NCBI GenBank assembly: GCA_944325475.1
Contig: CALVAF010000015.1
Location: 1-6,483 of the forward strand
Source of the DNA: an uncultured Helicobacter sp.
Lineage (GTDB): Bacteria > Campylobacterota > Campylobacteria > Campylobacterales > Helicobacteraceae
Reading direction: 5' to 3'
Length of the DNA stretch: 6,483 nt
Each line of letters starts with the position of its first letter. Position 1 is the first letter of the stretch. The position numbers and the translations under genes were made by a program. Shown here piece after piece: positions 6,365 through 6,483 of the stretch. The notes under the pieces were generated by a model. The model worked only from the letters and a program-made list of their open reading frames with translations, was not told where the DNA came from and did not search any database.

Positions 6365-6483
6365 CTAAAAAATCCCACTTATTTGTGTGGCAATTTTATC
6401 TTCTAGTATGGGAATGGCTTCTTCTAGTTTTAAATTTAACTTGGTAGCCTCTGCAAGTATCATTGTTTGCTTTTGAGAATAAC
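6365..6483 (-). CDS. C-terminal end of an unidentified gene, 5' part beyond window
   Basis: On the minus strand one frame is open from the right edge for 38 codons and ends at TAG (6367-6365); the other two frames hit stops in this stretch. The peptide ends EDKIATQISGIF and contains AEATKLNLKLEEAIPIL, a pattern of two amphipathic helices without membrane segments. This reads like the tail of a soluble protein, but it is too short to name. It is on the same strand as the T6SS genes, ending 137 bp before tssB, with no clear intrinsic terminator between, so read-through into tssB is possible. It could also be a chance open frame at the window edge, though its length and amino-acid make-up favour a real gene end. 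Confidence 0.5.
   Translation of the reverse strand, partial: YSQKQTMILAEATKLNLKLEEAIPILEDKIATQISGIF

Noticed and set aside
6302..6406. Plus-strand 34-codon open frame crossing the C-rich tract, starting MISLKNFKQ
   Set aside because: It is short, lacks a Shine-Dalgarno sequence, and overlaps the end of the minus-strand gene at the right edge. A slippage-controlled small gene is conceivable but unsupported.

Overview
This window is a minus-strand, AT-rich segment of a type VI secretion system (T6SS) locus. The strongest signals are five consecutive core genes of the contractile machine, read from right to left: tssB and tssC (sheath), then tssE, tssF and tssG (baseplate). The very low G+C, the AT-rich codon use, the T-rich promoter with no clear -35 box, and the compact overlapping genes suggest a Campylobacterota genome. 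An enterohepatic Helicobacter or a related Campylobacter is most likely. This is inference; no marker in the window fixes the genus.

Layout from right to left, the direction of transcription. The right edge (6365-6483) holds the last 38 codons of an unidentified gene. A gap of 137 bp follows. It contains a striking interrupted G tract (G6-A-G5 on the sense strand) and a good sigma70-type -10 box (TATAAT) about 40 nt upstream of tssB. tssB is followed by tssC after 22 bp, tssE after 3 bp, and tssF with stop and start directly adjacent. tssG overlaps the tssF stop by 4 bp (ATGA). This spacing implies one mRNA with translational coupling.

After tssG there is a 62-bp gap with a 13-bp palindrome and a weak -10-like motif. 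Two genes of unknown function follow. The first encodes a single-pass membrane protein with a probable periplasmic domain (about 261 aa). The second overlaps it by ATGA, has an excellent Shine-Dalgarno sequence, encodes a helical protein, and runs off the left edge of the window (126 codons visible).

How they work together: TssB and TssC co-assemble into the contractile sheath around the Hcp tube. TssE, TssF and TssG form baseplate wedges on which sheath and tube assemble and which dock on the TssJLM membrane complex through TssK. No hcp (tssD), vgrG (tssI), tssA, tssJ, tssK, tssL, tssM or clpV (tssH) is in the window; they would have to lie elsewhere. The least understood part is the unknown gene pair after tssG, which by position is a candidate lineage-specific T6SS accessory module. 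No RNA genes, CRISPR arrays or insertion sequences were seen.
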